DNA from: Metaphire vulgaris
Taxonomy: Eukaryota > Annelida > Clitellata > Crassiclitellata > Megascolecidae
DNA: 64,000 bases
NCBI GenBank assembly: GCA_018105865.1
Contig: CM030862.1
Location: forward strand, 4,298,062-4,362,061
Reading direction: 5' to 3'
The stretch's first letter is position 1. Each line of letters opens with the position of its first letter. A model generated the notes under the pieces. It saw nothing but the letters and a program-made list of their open reading frames with translations. It was not told the DNA's origin and did no database searches. Shown piece by piece: positions 35,516 to 44,130 of the stretch. A program made the position numbers and the translations under genes.

Positions 35516-37606
35516 TGTCGTCACGACGGCTGAGTCTTTTCTAGTCAAACGAATGCATTCCACGACAAAACCTGGTTCCTTCCATGCTTAGAGCGACAGC
35601 AGAAGGCTTCGTCCATCGTTTTCAGACTCTCACTTCTCACATATGAGAACCAACCAACGTCTAAAATGTCTGATTGCATGACCATGTCACGTGACTGACT
35701 ACCGGTAATACAAGATTCGACGCGAAAGAAAGCAGTGGCGTAGCCAGGGTTCAGGAATAGAGGTGAGCTCTGGTGCATATTTTAAAGACTTCAGTCATGA
35801 TTTGTGTTACAGAGTGGCCAAATGTTGTCGCACAACTACATAGATCGATTCTGTCGACAATCACCCTACCAGGGTTTAATTGAGCCGGATCTTTCCGGAT
35901 CTCCGATCCGGAACGTTTGACATGAGATCAGAAACGTACTTTTATTCGTTGTGATCTTTTATTGTTTAATTTAGCACTTTGCATGCACATAAAAGAAAAG
36001 AAAACATGAACTGTATAATGTTCATTTAAAATTAATTTTAAAAAGTTGTGAAGAAATTTTGTGGCCGGAGGAAAAAATAAGGAGATCCGGCACCTCTGAA
36101 AAGTAATTTAACCACTGCACTCTACCCTCCTCACCCCCCAAAAATTCTCATCGGTTTTGCGATCCCAGTCCGAATATGAGATCCTGTCCCGGACCCTTCG
36201 TGGCTTCGTCAATGGCAGAAAGTGAATATAATTGGAAGTATTATAATGAATGAATGAAGGAATTTCAGAGAAGACTCATCGAAGCACCGTCCTCACCGAA
36301 GGGCTCTGATGTAGAGATTGCGCATGCGTCGTTTGCTGTGATCCGCTTCGAAGTAGCAGCTCTTGTTCGTGTCGACGACCCCGTCGTATCGACCTTTGAC
36401 CTCGATACTTTCACAGGTCTTGACCCTAAGGCCGACGTTCCTAAGCAACCACTCATTGGCGCGGGTAACGAGAACGCTGAATCAACAATCGACGGCCGAT
36501 TATGAAGCGACCGATTACATACACAATGAAGCATAACAGATTAACCAGTGTCCTAATAAGTGTAAACAGGTAAAGGCTCGCCCATACTCGAATTGAGCAC
36601 TGATCTCCGTGTCAAAGGCAAACGGAGACGCAGTTGTCCAACGCCATTAATCTGGAGTAGTTGTCATTGCTTTCTCCAGAGCCACGTTTACCTTCGTCGC
36701 CTGGGTCATTTCTCATTTACCAGCGCCCTCTAGCAAGTGAAGGCTGAATCTACCTTAGTGCCCCTACGGGAGTCGATCCCACTCCCCTAGCGTCCTGCTC
36801 CAGCGTCTTACTAATCCCCCCGCCCGGGAATTCGTAGGGTAAATGTTGAGAAAGCACAGTGTTTGATAAATGACGCAAAGCGCAGTAAATGCATAGAGAC
36901 AACGCATGTGACATGTAGAAAGAGTTTTAGTTTCAACACTTTTCCATTTATAAATTTCAGGCAGATTTCAAGTTCAACCAATTTTTTACCGCATATCCGC
37001 GTAGCTCAGGCTTAGCCTTAACGCTGTTTCTTTAAATTCATGGTAGTTCTCAGGATTTTTCTACTCGTTATTTTCCGACAGATTTCCAGTAGACTGCCGT
37101 GAGTAGAACGAGTAGATCTAGCCAAAACTTCGGACAATAATTCGCTAGACCTATTAGACCTATATCCATCAGCTATTGGAATTACTGAACGGAACTGTCG
37201 CTCGCCCTGTCTAAGGCTCTAAGCAGTATGTTGTACAGACTGTACAGTTCGCAATTTATCTGGCAATCGCCCGTAGATGTCGCCCGCTCCTTTCTTCACT
37301 TCTCCTCTTCTATTCATCCTCTTTCTTCTTCTCATCCCCTTTTCATCTTCCTCATCTTCCATTTCTTTGCCCTCCACCTTCCTGCTCCACCTCTTCCACA
37401 TTCCTTCTCCTCCTCATCCTTCTCCTCCTTCTGTTATTCCACCTCCCTCTCCTCCTCCTCTTTATCATCTCCTCCTCATCTTCTTCTTCTCCTCCGCCTT
37501 CTCCTCTTCTTCGTCCTCTTTATCCTCTCCTCCTCCTCTTCTTCTTTTCCTAATCTGTCTCTTCTTCCCCTCTTCCCCTCCTCCTCTTTTTCCTCCTCTG
37601 CTGACC
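23169..37606 (-). CDS. Multi-repeat CaaX-box protein gene, unrecognised family (assembled from 6-7 exons)
   Basis: Gene span; the exons are listed separately. Exons at 36476-36297, 35423-35263, 28542-28378, 26343-26173, 24168-23908 and 23395-23169 join in frame with GT/AG borders and matching phases. They give about 387 codons, with an exon ending at 37606 probably preceding. The product repeats a degenerate unit: an FExF-type helix start (FESFGDTV, FECFEDVF, FERFSETM), a hydrophobic W/L segment, then an R-V/I-x-N/S-x-E/Q-S/T strand (RILNIES, RITNIQS, RVISAET) and a closing hydrophobic strand ending in R-x-x-F/L. Proline-rich linkers separate units. The C-terminus is CCQVM, a CaaX-like box with an extra cysteine, so membrane attachment by a prenyl group is likely but unproven. 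I do not know the family or function. The N-terminus is not found. Confidence 0.7.
23908..24168 (-). CDS. CaaX gene, exon with repeat 3 end and repeat 4 start
   Basis: 261 bp, exactly 87 codons, phase 1 at both ends. Acceptor CTCTTTAG, donor G|GTGAGC. It encodes the second half of repeat 3 (FFVESGRYTTKYLRILRICF), a proline-rich linker (TLPPQPLLLP), a glycine-containing segment (SSGGIIGIP) and the start of repeat 4 (LFERFSETMKRAMAWL). Third codon positions are G/C-rich compared with the A+T-rich introns, supporting selection for protein. Confidence 0.78.
24241..24430 (-). mobile_element. Degenerate copy of the GGGTT-repeat MITE
   Basis: CCCAACCCAA/AACCCAACCC motifs are spread over about 190 bp. 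In reverse complement the order (GGGTTGG blocks, a TAATGTATTACGGTGGG core, a gap, more blocks) follows the complete element at 44898-45125. Its termini are worn. Confidence 0.55.
24930..25427 (+). mobile_element. RTE-like LINE fragment (copy 2) with (GAA)n tail
   Basis: Shows RVLECYVWPVMLCGAEMWTI, then AEMWLLRKMLKISWTEKKTN, then a stop and GKVEGKRSRGRQRMTYI, ending in NREKWKSIVVNVEIHDT just before a (GAA)n run (25427-25487). This is the 3' end of the same LINE family as copies 1, 3 and 4. Confidence 0.8.
25427..25487. repeat. (GAA)n tail of LINE copy 2
   Basis: About 20 AAG/GAA units directly follow the end of the LINE coding sequence. This is consistent with the family's simple-repeat 3' tail. 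Confidence 0.8.
25528..25824. mobile_element. CAGGCCCGTCTT MITE, copy A
   Basis: A 297-bp element with ends TAGGCCCGTCTT and AAAGACGGGCCTG, flanked by AACTTTAT/AACTTTCT (seven of eight match). The interior has GGGGCCCC/GCGCGCTCC blocks and a TTTTTTCATCCCGCC stretch. It is a non-autonomous hAT-like element in an intron of the CaaX gene. Confidence 0.8.
26173..26343 (-). CDS. CaaX gene, exon with linker and repeat 3 start
   Basis: 171 bp, 57 codons, phase 1 at both ends. Acceptor CTTCTTTTAG; donor G|GTGCGA, which is weaker than the others. It encodes GCADFVPSNIDPG (linker), then PSFECFEDVFTKAATWVQQ and IRITNIQSIDYKLKHDNG. Reading past the donor soon gives a stop. The FECFEDV and RITNIQS motifs line up with FESFGDT and RILNIES of the upstream exons. 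Confidence 0.75.
26379..26460. repeat. 13-bp tandem repeat, CATTTAGTTTAGT units
   Basis: Six near-identical units in an intron, just beside the exon at 26343. Confidence 0.9.
26589..27576. mobile_element. CAGGCCCGTCTT MITE, copy B, split by a LINE
   Basis: Left end CAGGCCCGTCTT, right end AAAGACGTGCCTG; the outer flanks GTAGACAA and GTATACAT match in six of eight positions. The left 140 bp and right 180 bp match copy A. The middle 660 bp is an RTE-like LINE absent from copy A, flanked by ATTGCTG on both sides. Confidence 0.8.
26732..27390 (+). mobile_element. RTE-like LINE fragment (copy 3) nested in MITE copy B
   Basis: Encodes QFKYLGSMITSDGKCEKDI, RVFKCYNWSVVLYGAETWTI and EMRFLQRMLKISWTEKKTN, then decays. 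The direct repeat ATTGCTG (26725-26731 and 27391-27397) is a probable target-site duplication. It is 5'-truncated and extends further upstream than copies 1, 2 and 4. Confidence 0.82.
28165..28365. repeat. Purine-rich tract (GA/GGGA/GACA)
   Basis: Two hundred bases almost free of T on the plus strand, made of GA, GACA and GGGA runs. It abuts the exon ending at 28378 and would place a long pyrimidine run just inside the intron on the sense strand. Confidence 0.9.
28378..28542 (-). CDS. CaaX gene, exon with repeat 2 core
   Basis: 165 bp, 55 codons, phase 1 at both ends. Acceptor ATAATTTTAG, donor G|GTAATT. It encodes RILNIESQEMKFHEWGLG, an acidic loop (VDPDESCW), the hydrophobic strand FNLSFLVVIRVFFEL and the linker CPPAYEEI. 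The layout matches the second half of repeats 3 and 4. Confidence 0.78.
29237..29421 (+). mobile_element. CAGTGGCGGCTCC MITE, degenerate copy
   Basis: Starts CAGTGGCGGCTCCAGGATTT and follows the copy at 21894 throughout, including a TAAGTATAGGGTCCCAAC block. The right end is worn (TGGAGCCGACGTCCTG), and no target duplication survives. Confidence 0.8.
29553..29596. repeat. (TA)n microsatellite
   Basis: Interrupted TATATA runs with AATTA breaks. Confidence 0.9.
29975..30115. repeat. GGGGATGTAGTGGT minisatellite
   Basis: About eight units of 14-16 bp, for example GTGGGGATGTAGTGGTGGGG. The proline/histidine-rich minus-strand frame over it is a by-product. Confidence 0.85.
30801..31612 (+). mobile_element. 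hAT relic with GGTCTTG-rich ends (copy 1)
   Basis: TCTTGGTCTTGGTCTCG repeats fill 30860-30980 and return at 31540-31600. Between them is a remnant of a hAT C-terminus at about 31400-31500: IERIFSQSDIIMREH and MTDELLEALTLLKC, that is, the ERxFS dimerisation motif. The right end is CCATCCCTG; the left is a worn CAGTGATATG. Flanks CTTCCCTG and CTTCCTGT are near-duplicates. The same organisation recurs at 56442-57283. Confidence 0.65.
32690..33200 (+). mobile_element. RTE-like LINE fragment (copy 4)
   Basis: GIRVLECYVWPVMSHEAETW and AEMWLLRKALKISWAEKKTN are near-identical in layout to copy 2. They are followed by a worn RGRQRMTYVSSLLTD-like stretch. It lies in the 6.7-kb intron between exons 35263 and 28542. 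Confidence 0.8.
33318..33440 (-). mobile_element. CR1-like LINE 3' UTR fragment
   Basis: Contains CTTCTATAGCGCCACTTTCA and CGATGGCACACCAAATCC. This is the reverse complement of the 3' UTR of the LINE at 16240-16320, without coding sequence. Confidence 0.75.
33706..33824. mobile_element. AGGGTTACCAGA MITE
   Basis: A 119-bp element with ends AGGGTTACCAGA and TCTGGTAACCCT and internal GTCCTTAA inverted motifs, flanked by the perfect 8-bp duplication ATGGGTTG (33698-33705 and 33825-33832). hAT-type by target length. Confidence 0.88.
34820..35065 (+). mobile_element. CR1-like LINE 3' end
   Basis: An AFLFQNSFPP-like polymerase terminus is followed by a UTR with AAAGCGCTATATAAATTCAA and a CTTACTTACTTA tail. 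The GCGCTATA box is the one seen in other LINE tails here. Confidence 0.55.
35171..35226. repeat. (GAC)n/(GAT)n microsatellite
   Basis: GACGAC and GATGAT runs lie about 40 bp downstream (in transcript sense) of the donor at 35263. Confidence 0.9.
35263..35423 (-). CDS. CaaX gene, exon with linker and repeat 2 start
   Basis: 161 bp. It enters in phase 2 (A completes CG|A, Arg) and leaves in phase 1 at G|GTCAGC. It encodes LWVTPKEVEESSPEPQQIGY, then NVVPSRNSYGLFESFGDTV and NNHLHLRPLPG. The acidic proline-containing linker followed by LFESFGDTV parallels LFERFSETM two exons on. Acceptor: TTTCTGAATCTGAAG. Confidence 0.75.
35469..35513. repeat. (TC)n microsatellite
   Basis: About 22 TC units immediately beside the exon at 35423. 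On the sense strand this is a GA run upstream of the acceptor. Confidence 0.95.
36297..36476 (-). CDS. CaaX gene, exon with repeat 1
   Basis: 180 bp; acceptor TTGTTGATTCAG, donor CG|GTGAGG (phase 2). It encodes VLVTRANEWLLRNVGLRVKT, then CESIEVKGRYDG, a charged loop and the closing strand RNLYIRALR. It is a single-exon version of the unit that is split by a phase-1 intron in repeats 2 and 4. RVKTCES corresponds to RILNIES and RVISAET. Confidence 0.72.
36724..36835 (-). repeat. tRNA-derived SINE head (family B)
   Basis: On the minus strand: GGATTAGTAAGACGCTGGAG, then the B-box GGGATCGACTCCC at 36768-36780. Upstream and downstream tails are unclear. Confidence 0.5.
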
Positions 37607-37612
37607 GAAGTA
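37265..37612. repeat. Polypyrimidine tract
   Basis: About 340 bp of CTCCTCTTCT-type sequence with very few purines. It ends exactly at the donor of the exon at 37606, so on the sense strand the intron starts with a long purine run. Open frames through it in both directions are compositional. Confidence 0.9.
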
Positions 37613-37677
37613 TGATGCTCATGAGAACTTTGTCGTGGTCTTCAGTATAGAGTGCGACGATCGTCATGCTTAGACTA
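37606..37677 (-). CDS. CaaX gene, probable upstream exon
   Basis: Encodes TIVALYTEDHDKVLMSIILR and leaves at CG|GTCAGC in phase 2, which fits the phase of the 36476 exon. The closing pattern (…K-x-L-x-x-I-I-L-R) resembles the last strand of the other repeats (RNLYIRALR, FWLLVLRLYL). The 5' border is uncertain: candidate AGs at GCAAAAG, CGTTAG and CTAAG. An in-frame ATG (ATGACGATC) is also there, so an initial exon is possible. Confidence 0.45.
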
Positions 37678-37712
37678 ACGCTTTTGCCAACGGAACAGAG
37701 ACGCAAAATGAT

Positions 37713-37763
37713 TTACACACACACACGCACACACACACACACCGTCACAGCACACACAGAGAG

Positions 37764-37848
<85 letters not shown>
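37713..37848. repeat. Compound (CA)n (TA)n (GA)n microsatellite
   Basis: ACAC, then TATATA, then GAGAGA runs in direct succession. Confidence 0.95.
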
Positions 37849-38944
37849 ACGACTCGGTGGATAAGTAAGGGGAGGCAAAGTGAAAGCGAGGAAACTGGTA
37901 GATGAGACGCGGTGGAGGGGAGGGTGGGGCGAGGGAAACGAGGGTGGGGCGATGGAGAGAAGAGGAGAGACAAATTGCAGCGGAGAGATTCCATTGTATC
38001 CACTGATTCTGTGAATTCTATGCGAAGTTTAAATGTCAAGAGATAACTTCAGTGTTTACGACCACTGTTCGAATCGTCAAAATCCCATCCATCATAAGAA
38101 ATCTTTCACCGTTTATAAATTCAATTTACTGTTCTCTAAGAATCGAATCTACAATTTATTTTCTAAACTCAAATGACTTAATTTCAAAGCCCAAAATGGC
38201 ACTATTTGGAATAGCAATTTCAATTTAAAAATAACTCTCATCCGGAGACGATCACACTGAAATGAGGAAATAATAGTCGGGTCTATCGGTGTTTGGCTTT
38301 GACTTGTTTCAAACGCAAAAGACGGGAGAAAACTATCGAGAAAAGCGCTTCATAAATTGTTAGAAAACACGGAAACGGCGACACTGACGAGATGCAGTAT
38401 AGCCTACGTAAGAAGTTCACAGAGTGTTTTGCTTGGATTTCTTCTGATTTTGTCAAAATCCAATCACAAAACATTCGATAATAACCGAAGGGAGTGAAAT
38501 CTCCACTGTAAACCATTGAACTTCATCTCCACTGTCGATTTTATTTTAAAATCGTTTTTTTAATCTAAGAAACGACATTCTAGAGTCTAGACGTTACTTC
38601 GCCTCTCCTTATCGACACCTTTGGGCATTCATGATCCATCTCTATCTGTACTTACATACAGTATACGATTCTGGAGATAATGAAGTAGAGACGGAATTGC
38701 AAGGAGTGGAACAGTAGACTCTCGAACAGAAAGGTTTCTTAGACGTTCTTTCTCACTTCTTTTGTTTTTGCAAAAGAAACGAGAAAGAACGAATTGAAAG
38801 CATTATTGAATTACTGTAGCTCGTTTGGACAGACATCAAGTGATGCAAATGACTCCCTGAGCCAATCGTTTTCATCTGAATGCCTAATTTCGAGAGTACG
38901 TGAAGTCACTACAGATAGATGCAAATGGATTAGAGAGTGATTTG

Positions 38945-39068
38945 AAGCGGCTTAGGAGGCATTACTGCATGTGTGAAAGCCTCTATAGGGGCGCTAACTG
39001 GGCTTGAACCCCCTTCCGTCAGCCTACCGCTCCAGCGAGTAACCCACTCTGCCATCTTCCGCCCCTGT
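38945..39068 (-). repeat. tRNA-derived SINE head (family A)
   Basis: On the minus strand: GGGGCGGAAGATGGCAGAGT, GGTTACTCGCTGGAGCGGTA and the B-box GGTTCAAGCCC at 39000-39010, then TTAGCGCCCCTATAGAGGC. The class-II-like long variable arm suggests a Ser/Leu tRNA ancestor. Same family as 19622-19725. Confidence 0.65.
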
Positions 39069-39247
39069 TTCAATTGATTATCGCGAAACAATATAATCAC
39101 ACAATTATTAAGTAACATAAATAAAAAATTAGAAACCAAAATAAACCAAAATTATGAAATAATAATTGCGATTTCATGTCCATTGTTTACAAAAGGTCAG
39201 AGGAGCTATAGCGCAATTCATTATGTACAGTGTATGAGTGTATGACT

Positions 39248-39291
39248 AAAATGATGATGATGATGATTCGATGATGATGATGATGATGATG

Positions 39292-39342
<51 letters not shown>
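39248..39342. repeat. (ATG)n then (ATA)n microsatellite
   Basis: ATGATG runs with one break, followed by about 17 AAT units. Confidence 0.95.
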
Positions 39343-39345
<3 letters not shown>

Positions 39346-39539
39346 GTAATTGGGATAATCCGCGTAAAAACAGGCAAAAGAAGTTCATCCAAAAAAGTAT
39401 CACTGCACAAATCTCAGATAATTGTAATGTTAGCACTGAACATTTTCAGTTTATCACAGCACATTTTGTTTATCACTACACTTTTAAAAGGCTCTGTAAT
39501 GAACATCAATAGTGTACAGTAAACATCTTCAGCAGATAA

Positions 39540-39625
39540 GTAGAGTAAGTAAGTAAAATCTCGTAGATTTCTATAGCGCCTTGGAAAGCAGCACAACAGT
39601 AGCTGCTTATTCTTAGGCGCTCAGC
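39540..39625. mobile_element. LINE 3'-tail scrap
   Basis: (AGTA)n, then ATTTCTATAGCGCCTTGG: the box shared by the CR1-like 3' UTRs here. Confidence 0.45.
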
Positions 39626-39860
39626 CTCTCTTAAAATAGCTACGGGGAAGGTATATTATCAGCCAGGCAATAGTCAACATCAAAAGGGCATGTAGATGTG
39701 CAATTGTGAATGTTCTTGTAGTAGGAGATAATATTATTTGTGCTTGAATAGTTTCGGCATTCCCAAAACGACAAGTTGCAATTAATGATGTCGAATTCAT
39801 GTGTTCGAAATACACGAGAGATGCTATACAAATGCAAGAGTCGGTTAAACGTCGGCGACT

Positions 39861-40025
39861 GAGATTTGTCCAACTCAGCGAACGATGCGTTTGATCGCTT
39901 CTGACGCCTTCATTTCTCGTTCTGCTGATGTTCTGTTGCATACGAAACCAGGCGTCGTCTATCTTTTTCTCCAGACGACACAACTCGTTCAGACAACCAA
40001 GACACATTGTCAAAGACGGCGTCAT
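39861..40025 (-). CDS. Possible 5' exon, unassigned
   Basis: A minus-strand frame from ATG 40025 reads MTPSLTMCLGCLNELCRLEK and continues KKIDDAWFRMQQN with helical character. An internal donor (TTTC|GTATGC) lies at about 39942. It lies upstream of the CaaX gene in the right orientation and could be its first exon, but neither splice connection nor repeat similarity proves it. A second frame is also open here (VFDNVSWLSERVVSSGEK). Confidence 0.25.
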
Positions 40026-40919
40026 GTTTCATTTTTAAACGTCACCAAGCTCTAGCGGCAGTTTAGCCAACTAAAACCTTTCCAAAATACCTTTATCTGC
40101 TGTACTCATTACACGAACAAGAAACATCCGGATTTCAGGTGATTTTTAGAGTAAATAATGTGCTTGCGGCTACTTTTTCGTTGGTATAATGATGCCAGCA
40201 AGGCACCGTGGCAATGGACATGGTGGATGTTGTTGGATCTTAAAGCATAAGATAATGAATGCCAAATATTCTCCAGAATCCTCGACGGGCACAAACTGCC
40301 GCCTATGTCCTCATGTCCTGACATGGGTGTTTTTTGGAGAGGTCATGTCCTCAATGCTGTGGACATGGGTGGGTTTTTGCCAACAAATGCTTTAACAAGT
40401 CACCACATGTTCTTTGCTCTACTTGACTTCTGTAATAACCTAGAACCTAGAAACTGTGACAAGTAAAAAGCGTCATCACTTGTAGTTTGCGCCTCGTTAC
40501 ATCATTAATTTTCTAAATTTTCTAAGCTGTGAGAAGAAAAAAGGTCATCACTGGTCTGACAGGGTCAAAAATTAAAATACCCCAGCCAGTGTGCTGTTTT
40601 GCTGAGAAATTAAGACATGGCCGTTTTTCTAATCAGGTTTGCGCAACTGGGTTCCTCAAAAGTTAGATCCTCAATGCCAGTAGCAATTAAATCATTCGAT
40701 TTGTTGAAGTAGAGATTTGTATTTCAATATTGGAGCATCAAGCGAGAGATCTTCGAATTATTTCAACTGAGATCTTCGGGTGACCAATCTCTATACCAGG
40801 CAGGGTCGGCCTTAGGCACAGGCAAAGCAGGCAGTTGCATCGGGGGCGCCAAGATCCAAGGGGCGCCAATCCGTGTAATTTTTACCAAGAAATTTAATTA
40901 CAACTCATATTTTCATTTA

Positions 40920-40997
40920 AATTCAAAACGTTTGCCTATGGAACAGATTAAATAATAATTATTATTTAATCTGTTCCATAGGCAAACGTTTTGAATT
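40920..40997. repeat. Perfect 78-bp palindrome
   Basis: Arms AATTCAAAACGTTTGCCTAT... and ...ATAGGCAAACGTTTTGAATT pair base for base with no spacer, centred at 40958/40959 in TAATAATTATTA. Pairing stops at the next base pair. Confidence 0.95.
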
Positions 40998-41065
40998 ATA
41001 GTTTTATTTAATTGCACCTTTTCAAGTTATTCCGATTCAATTTGTATTTCGAACTTTGTGGTAGT

Positions 41066-41091
41066 TAGTAAGTAAGTAAGTAAGTAAGTAA
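41066..41091. repeat. (GTAA)n microsatellite
   Basis: Six AGTA/GTAA units. Confidence 0.9.
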
Positions 41092-41934
41092 GCCAATATT
41101 ACATTCAGCTGTAGATTCTCTAACACTGGGAAATATATCTATGTTTTATGTATAAGCCAATATCAGTGGTCACGTGAGTATCTAACCAGATGTGATAGTT
41201 AGGCCTAATCTTTGATCGCTAATTGTAATTTAAAACATAACTATAACACAGGAAAGACTTACTTCTCTAGTCATGTTGTCTATTGAGAAATATGTAGCGC
41301 AAGCATTAGATTATGGCGACATAATAAGCAACTTTGCAAGTATTAAAGCAAGAAAAGTACTCTTTAGGTAAAAGCAGACTTCTACTAAAATTTGACAAGA
41401 ATGAATGAAACGGTTGGTAGGCCTACGATTACTAATAAAGCTAATTCAAGCAGCGTCTGTTTTTCGATTTACCGTGTACTTTGTTTTGGTAATCTGAAGT
41501 TGAATGCTAATATTATTACGGTATAATAGTAAAAACAAAGCTTTATTTAAAGTAACTCTGTGTTAGCCCAATATTTTGGCTGATTGATCATTGGAGCGGA
41601 TGGGGGGGGGCGGGAGTAACCATGATGTCACAGGGGGTCTGAGTGGGGGAGGAGCAGAGGACTCCCAAAATTTATGCTTTGCCTTGGGCGCCATTTTGGC
41701 AGTTTCAATTTCGTGGATCAAAGATAATCATACTGTAATCAATGCATAAATATCAATATAATTATTTTGCTATATATATGCATAAATATAACATTGTACG
41801 TACATATACTGTACAGTAGAATCTCGTTACAATGAATCTGCCTACAACGACTGCCCTTTTACGTTGACGCATCAGGAACGCTCTCGACCTTTTCCACAAT
41901 AAATTAAACTGATACAGCGACATGCAATTGATTG

Positions 41935-42032
41935 ATGAAGATAGATGGATAGATGGATAGATGGTCGGATGGATGGACAGATGGACAGATGGACAGGTGG
42001 ACGGATCGAGGGATGGATGGACGGACGGACAT
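41935..42032. repeat. (GATG)n-like degenerate microsatellite
   Basis: GATGGATAGATGGACAGATG-type tetranucleotide array with substitutions. Confidence 0.85.
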
Positions 42033-42387
42033 CAAACGGACAACGCTGGTTGTCTACGTGACATAAGGTCGTAGGGCATGATGGGTAATCTATCATCGCC
42101 ATGACAACGATTGCTAGTGAGAGAGAGCGAAAGGCTGTTCACTTGAGTCCAGTCAACATCTGCTTAATGCCAAAGGTGCAAGATGAGAAGGAGAGGTTGC
42201 ACTCCTTTCATCTGCATTGGCACTGACTGATCTGCTACTGTGGCTTCTACTGGTAGTGCTACTGCTGCATCCACTACGGATATCTATCAATGTTGGTTGA
42301 CACATTGGATGTACACTTGAATCACCTGCTATCATCCTTAATTAATTCCACTCTGCAATGCAATCCATTTGCTTAGCGTTCTCTAAT

Positions 42388-42388
<1 letters not shown>

Positions 42389-42436
<48 letters not shown>
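42389..42436. repeat. (TC)n microsatellite
   Basis: About 24 uninterrupted TC units. Confidence 0.95.
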
Positions 42437-42439
<3 letters not shown>

Positions 42440-42556
42440 AATCCGATATTATTAAGTCCGCACGAAACAGCCTTTCCGTTGGATTCTCCTCAGCCATTTA
42501 CAAAGAGCATCAGTTTCCGAGATGAGTCCTAAAATGACTTGAAATTGCATCCAGAT

Positions 42557-43472
42557 CAGACATGGGTCAATTACGTTTTAAGCAATTACAATTACATTAC
42601 AATTATACGGATTTTTGTCAATTACAATTACAATTACAATTACAGCCAATTACATTGGGAACAATTACAATTACAATTACAAATGTGTCAATTACAATTA
42701 CAATTACAATTACTTTTCATTCCTCTTTCTGCTTCTTTTAAGAAACTTAAGTGTCTAAAATAATTAACATAAATTAGTTCAACAAATTCATATGCTACGG
42801 CCTATTTAAAAAAACCGTAACAAAGTTTCACAAACCTGCAAATGAGTCAACAAATTCGAAGTAACCTTTTTCGAGCATGACACTAATTCACCACAAAACC
42901 GGCACTTCACTTAACATTTGCATTGGAAACAGCATTATTAAAGTCATCAGACTTTTCAAATAATTCCATATTACTCCTGCTTGATTTACGCTCATATTTA
43001 CTGGTAGCTGGCATTAAACTTTTATGCACAAAAAAGCGCAGCCGCAGAACACAGGAAGTAGACATATGATAAGCTGGTTCCCTTCCAATTAGAAAGGCAG
43101 TAAAAAGTAAATGCTGGTAAGTAAATGTTTGCATGGCAACTGACCAGAGCAGTGAGTCCATTTACCAATAATTAACCGTTGTGCTTTGACAATTCACTAA
43201 CCATCCAATGTATTTACTGCCATACATTCATAGACTGACAAGACCAGCTCATACATGCTAATACGCTATTAGAACTTATAAAACTCACATTCCTGTAATT
43301 GGGTAAATCAATTACAATAGCTCAATTACAATTACAATTACACACATGACAATTACAATTACAATTACATGTAATTGAACTTTCCACAGATCAATTACAA
43401 TTACAATTACATTGGCAAAATGTAATTAATTACAATTGAATTACAATTATAATTGTAATTGACCCATGTCTG
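42557..43472. mobile_element. CAGACATGGGTCAATTAC element (hAT-type, non-autonomous)
   Basis: A 916-bp element with ends CAGACATGGGTCAATTAC and GTAATTGACCCATGTCTG and a perfect 8-bp duplication ATCCAGAT (42549-42556 and 43473-43480). Both ends carry arrays of CAATTACAATTACAATTA. The 550-bp interior has no intact transposase. Confidence 0.93.
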
Positions 43473-43609
43473 ATCCAGATGGAGATCGGAGATTGCAGCA
43501 GCAACAGAGCATTCAGTTGCTTCGTTTTAAGAGCTCAGAGAGACGTTATCAAGTCTCGTACTTGTTTAATCTATATATGGATCGTTGACATACACTGATT
43601 AAGGACCTC

Positions 43610-43751
43610 TCTGTCTGTCTCTGTCTGTCTCTCTCTCTCTGCCTCCGTCTCTCTTATTTTCTTACTCTCTTTCTCTCTCTTTCTCTGTCTCTTTCTCCCT
43701 GTCTCTCTCTCTCCGTATCTCTATGCGTCTCCGTCTATGTCTGTGCCTCTG

Positions 43752-43826
<75 letters not shown>

Positions 43827-44130
43827 GTCTGTTTGTCTGTCTGTCTGTCCGTCAGTCTGTCCGTCCGTCCAGTGATCCATCCATCCATCAATCCATCCAC
43901 ACATACATACATACATACATAGACAGACAGAGAGAGAGAGAGATGGATGGATGGATGGATGGATAGATATATAGATGTATATCTATATATCTATCCATCC
44001 ATCCATCCATCTCTCTCTCTCTCTCTGTCTGTCTCTCTATCTCTTTATCTCTCTTTCTTTCTCTCTTTCTTTCTCTCTGTCTGTCTATGTCTATGATTCA
44101 GTCTGCCTCTCTGTCTCTCTCTTCTTTAAG
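43610..44130. repeat. Compound TC / (TCTA)n / (TCCA)n microsatellite region
   Basis: TCTG/TCTC runs, then about 18 TCTA units (43753-43826), then CATC/CATA runs, a GA/GATG block and its near-inverse (CCAT/CT). Frames such as poly-SIYL are artefacts. Confidence 0.95.

Larger units (their letters stand above)
40800..41700. mobile_element. Probable DNA element with GGCGCC-rich ends
   Basis: Left part GGCACAGGCAAAGCAGGCAG then GGGGGCGCC; right part ATGCTTTGCCTTGGGCGCC in roughly inverted order. The interior is A+T-rich and includes a 78-bp palindrome and a (GTAA)n run. The borders are estimates. Confidence 0.4.

Noticed and set aside
37228..37706. Serine/proline-rich and arginine-rich frames on both strands
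   Set aside because: Polypyrimidine composition. Only the short exon-like piece next to the 37606 donor is retained.
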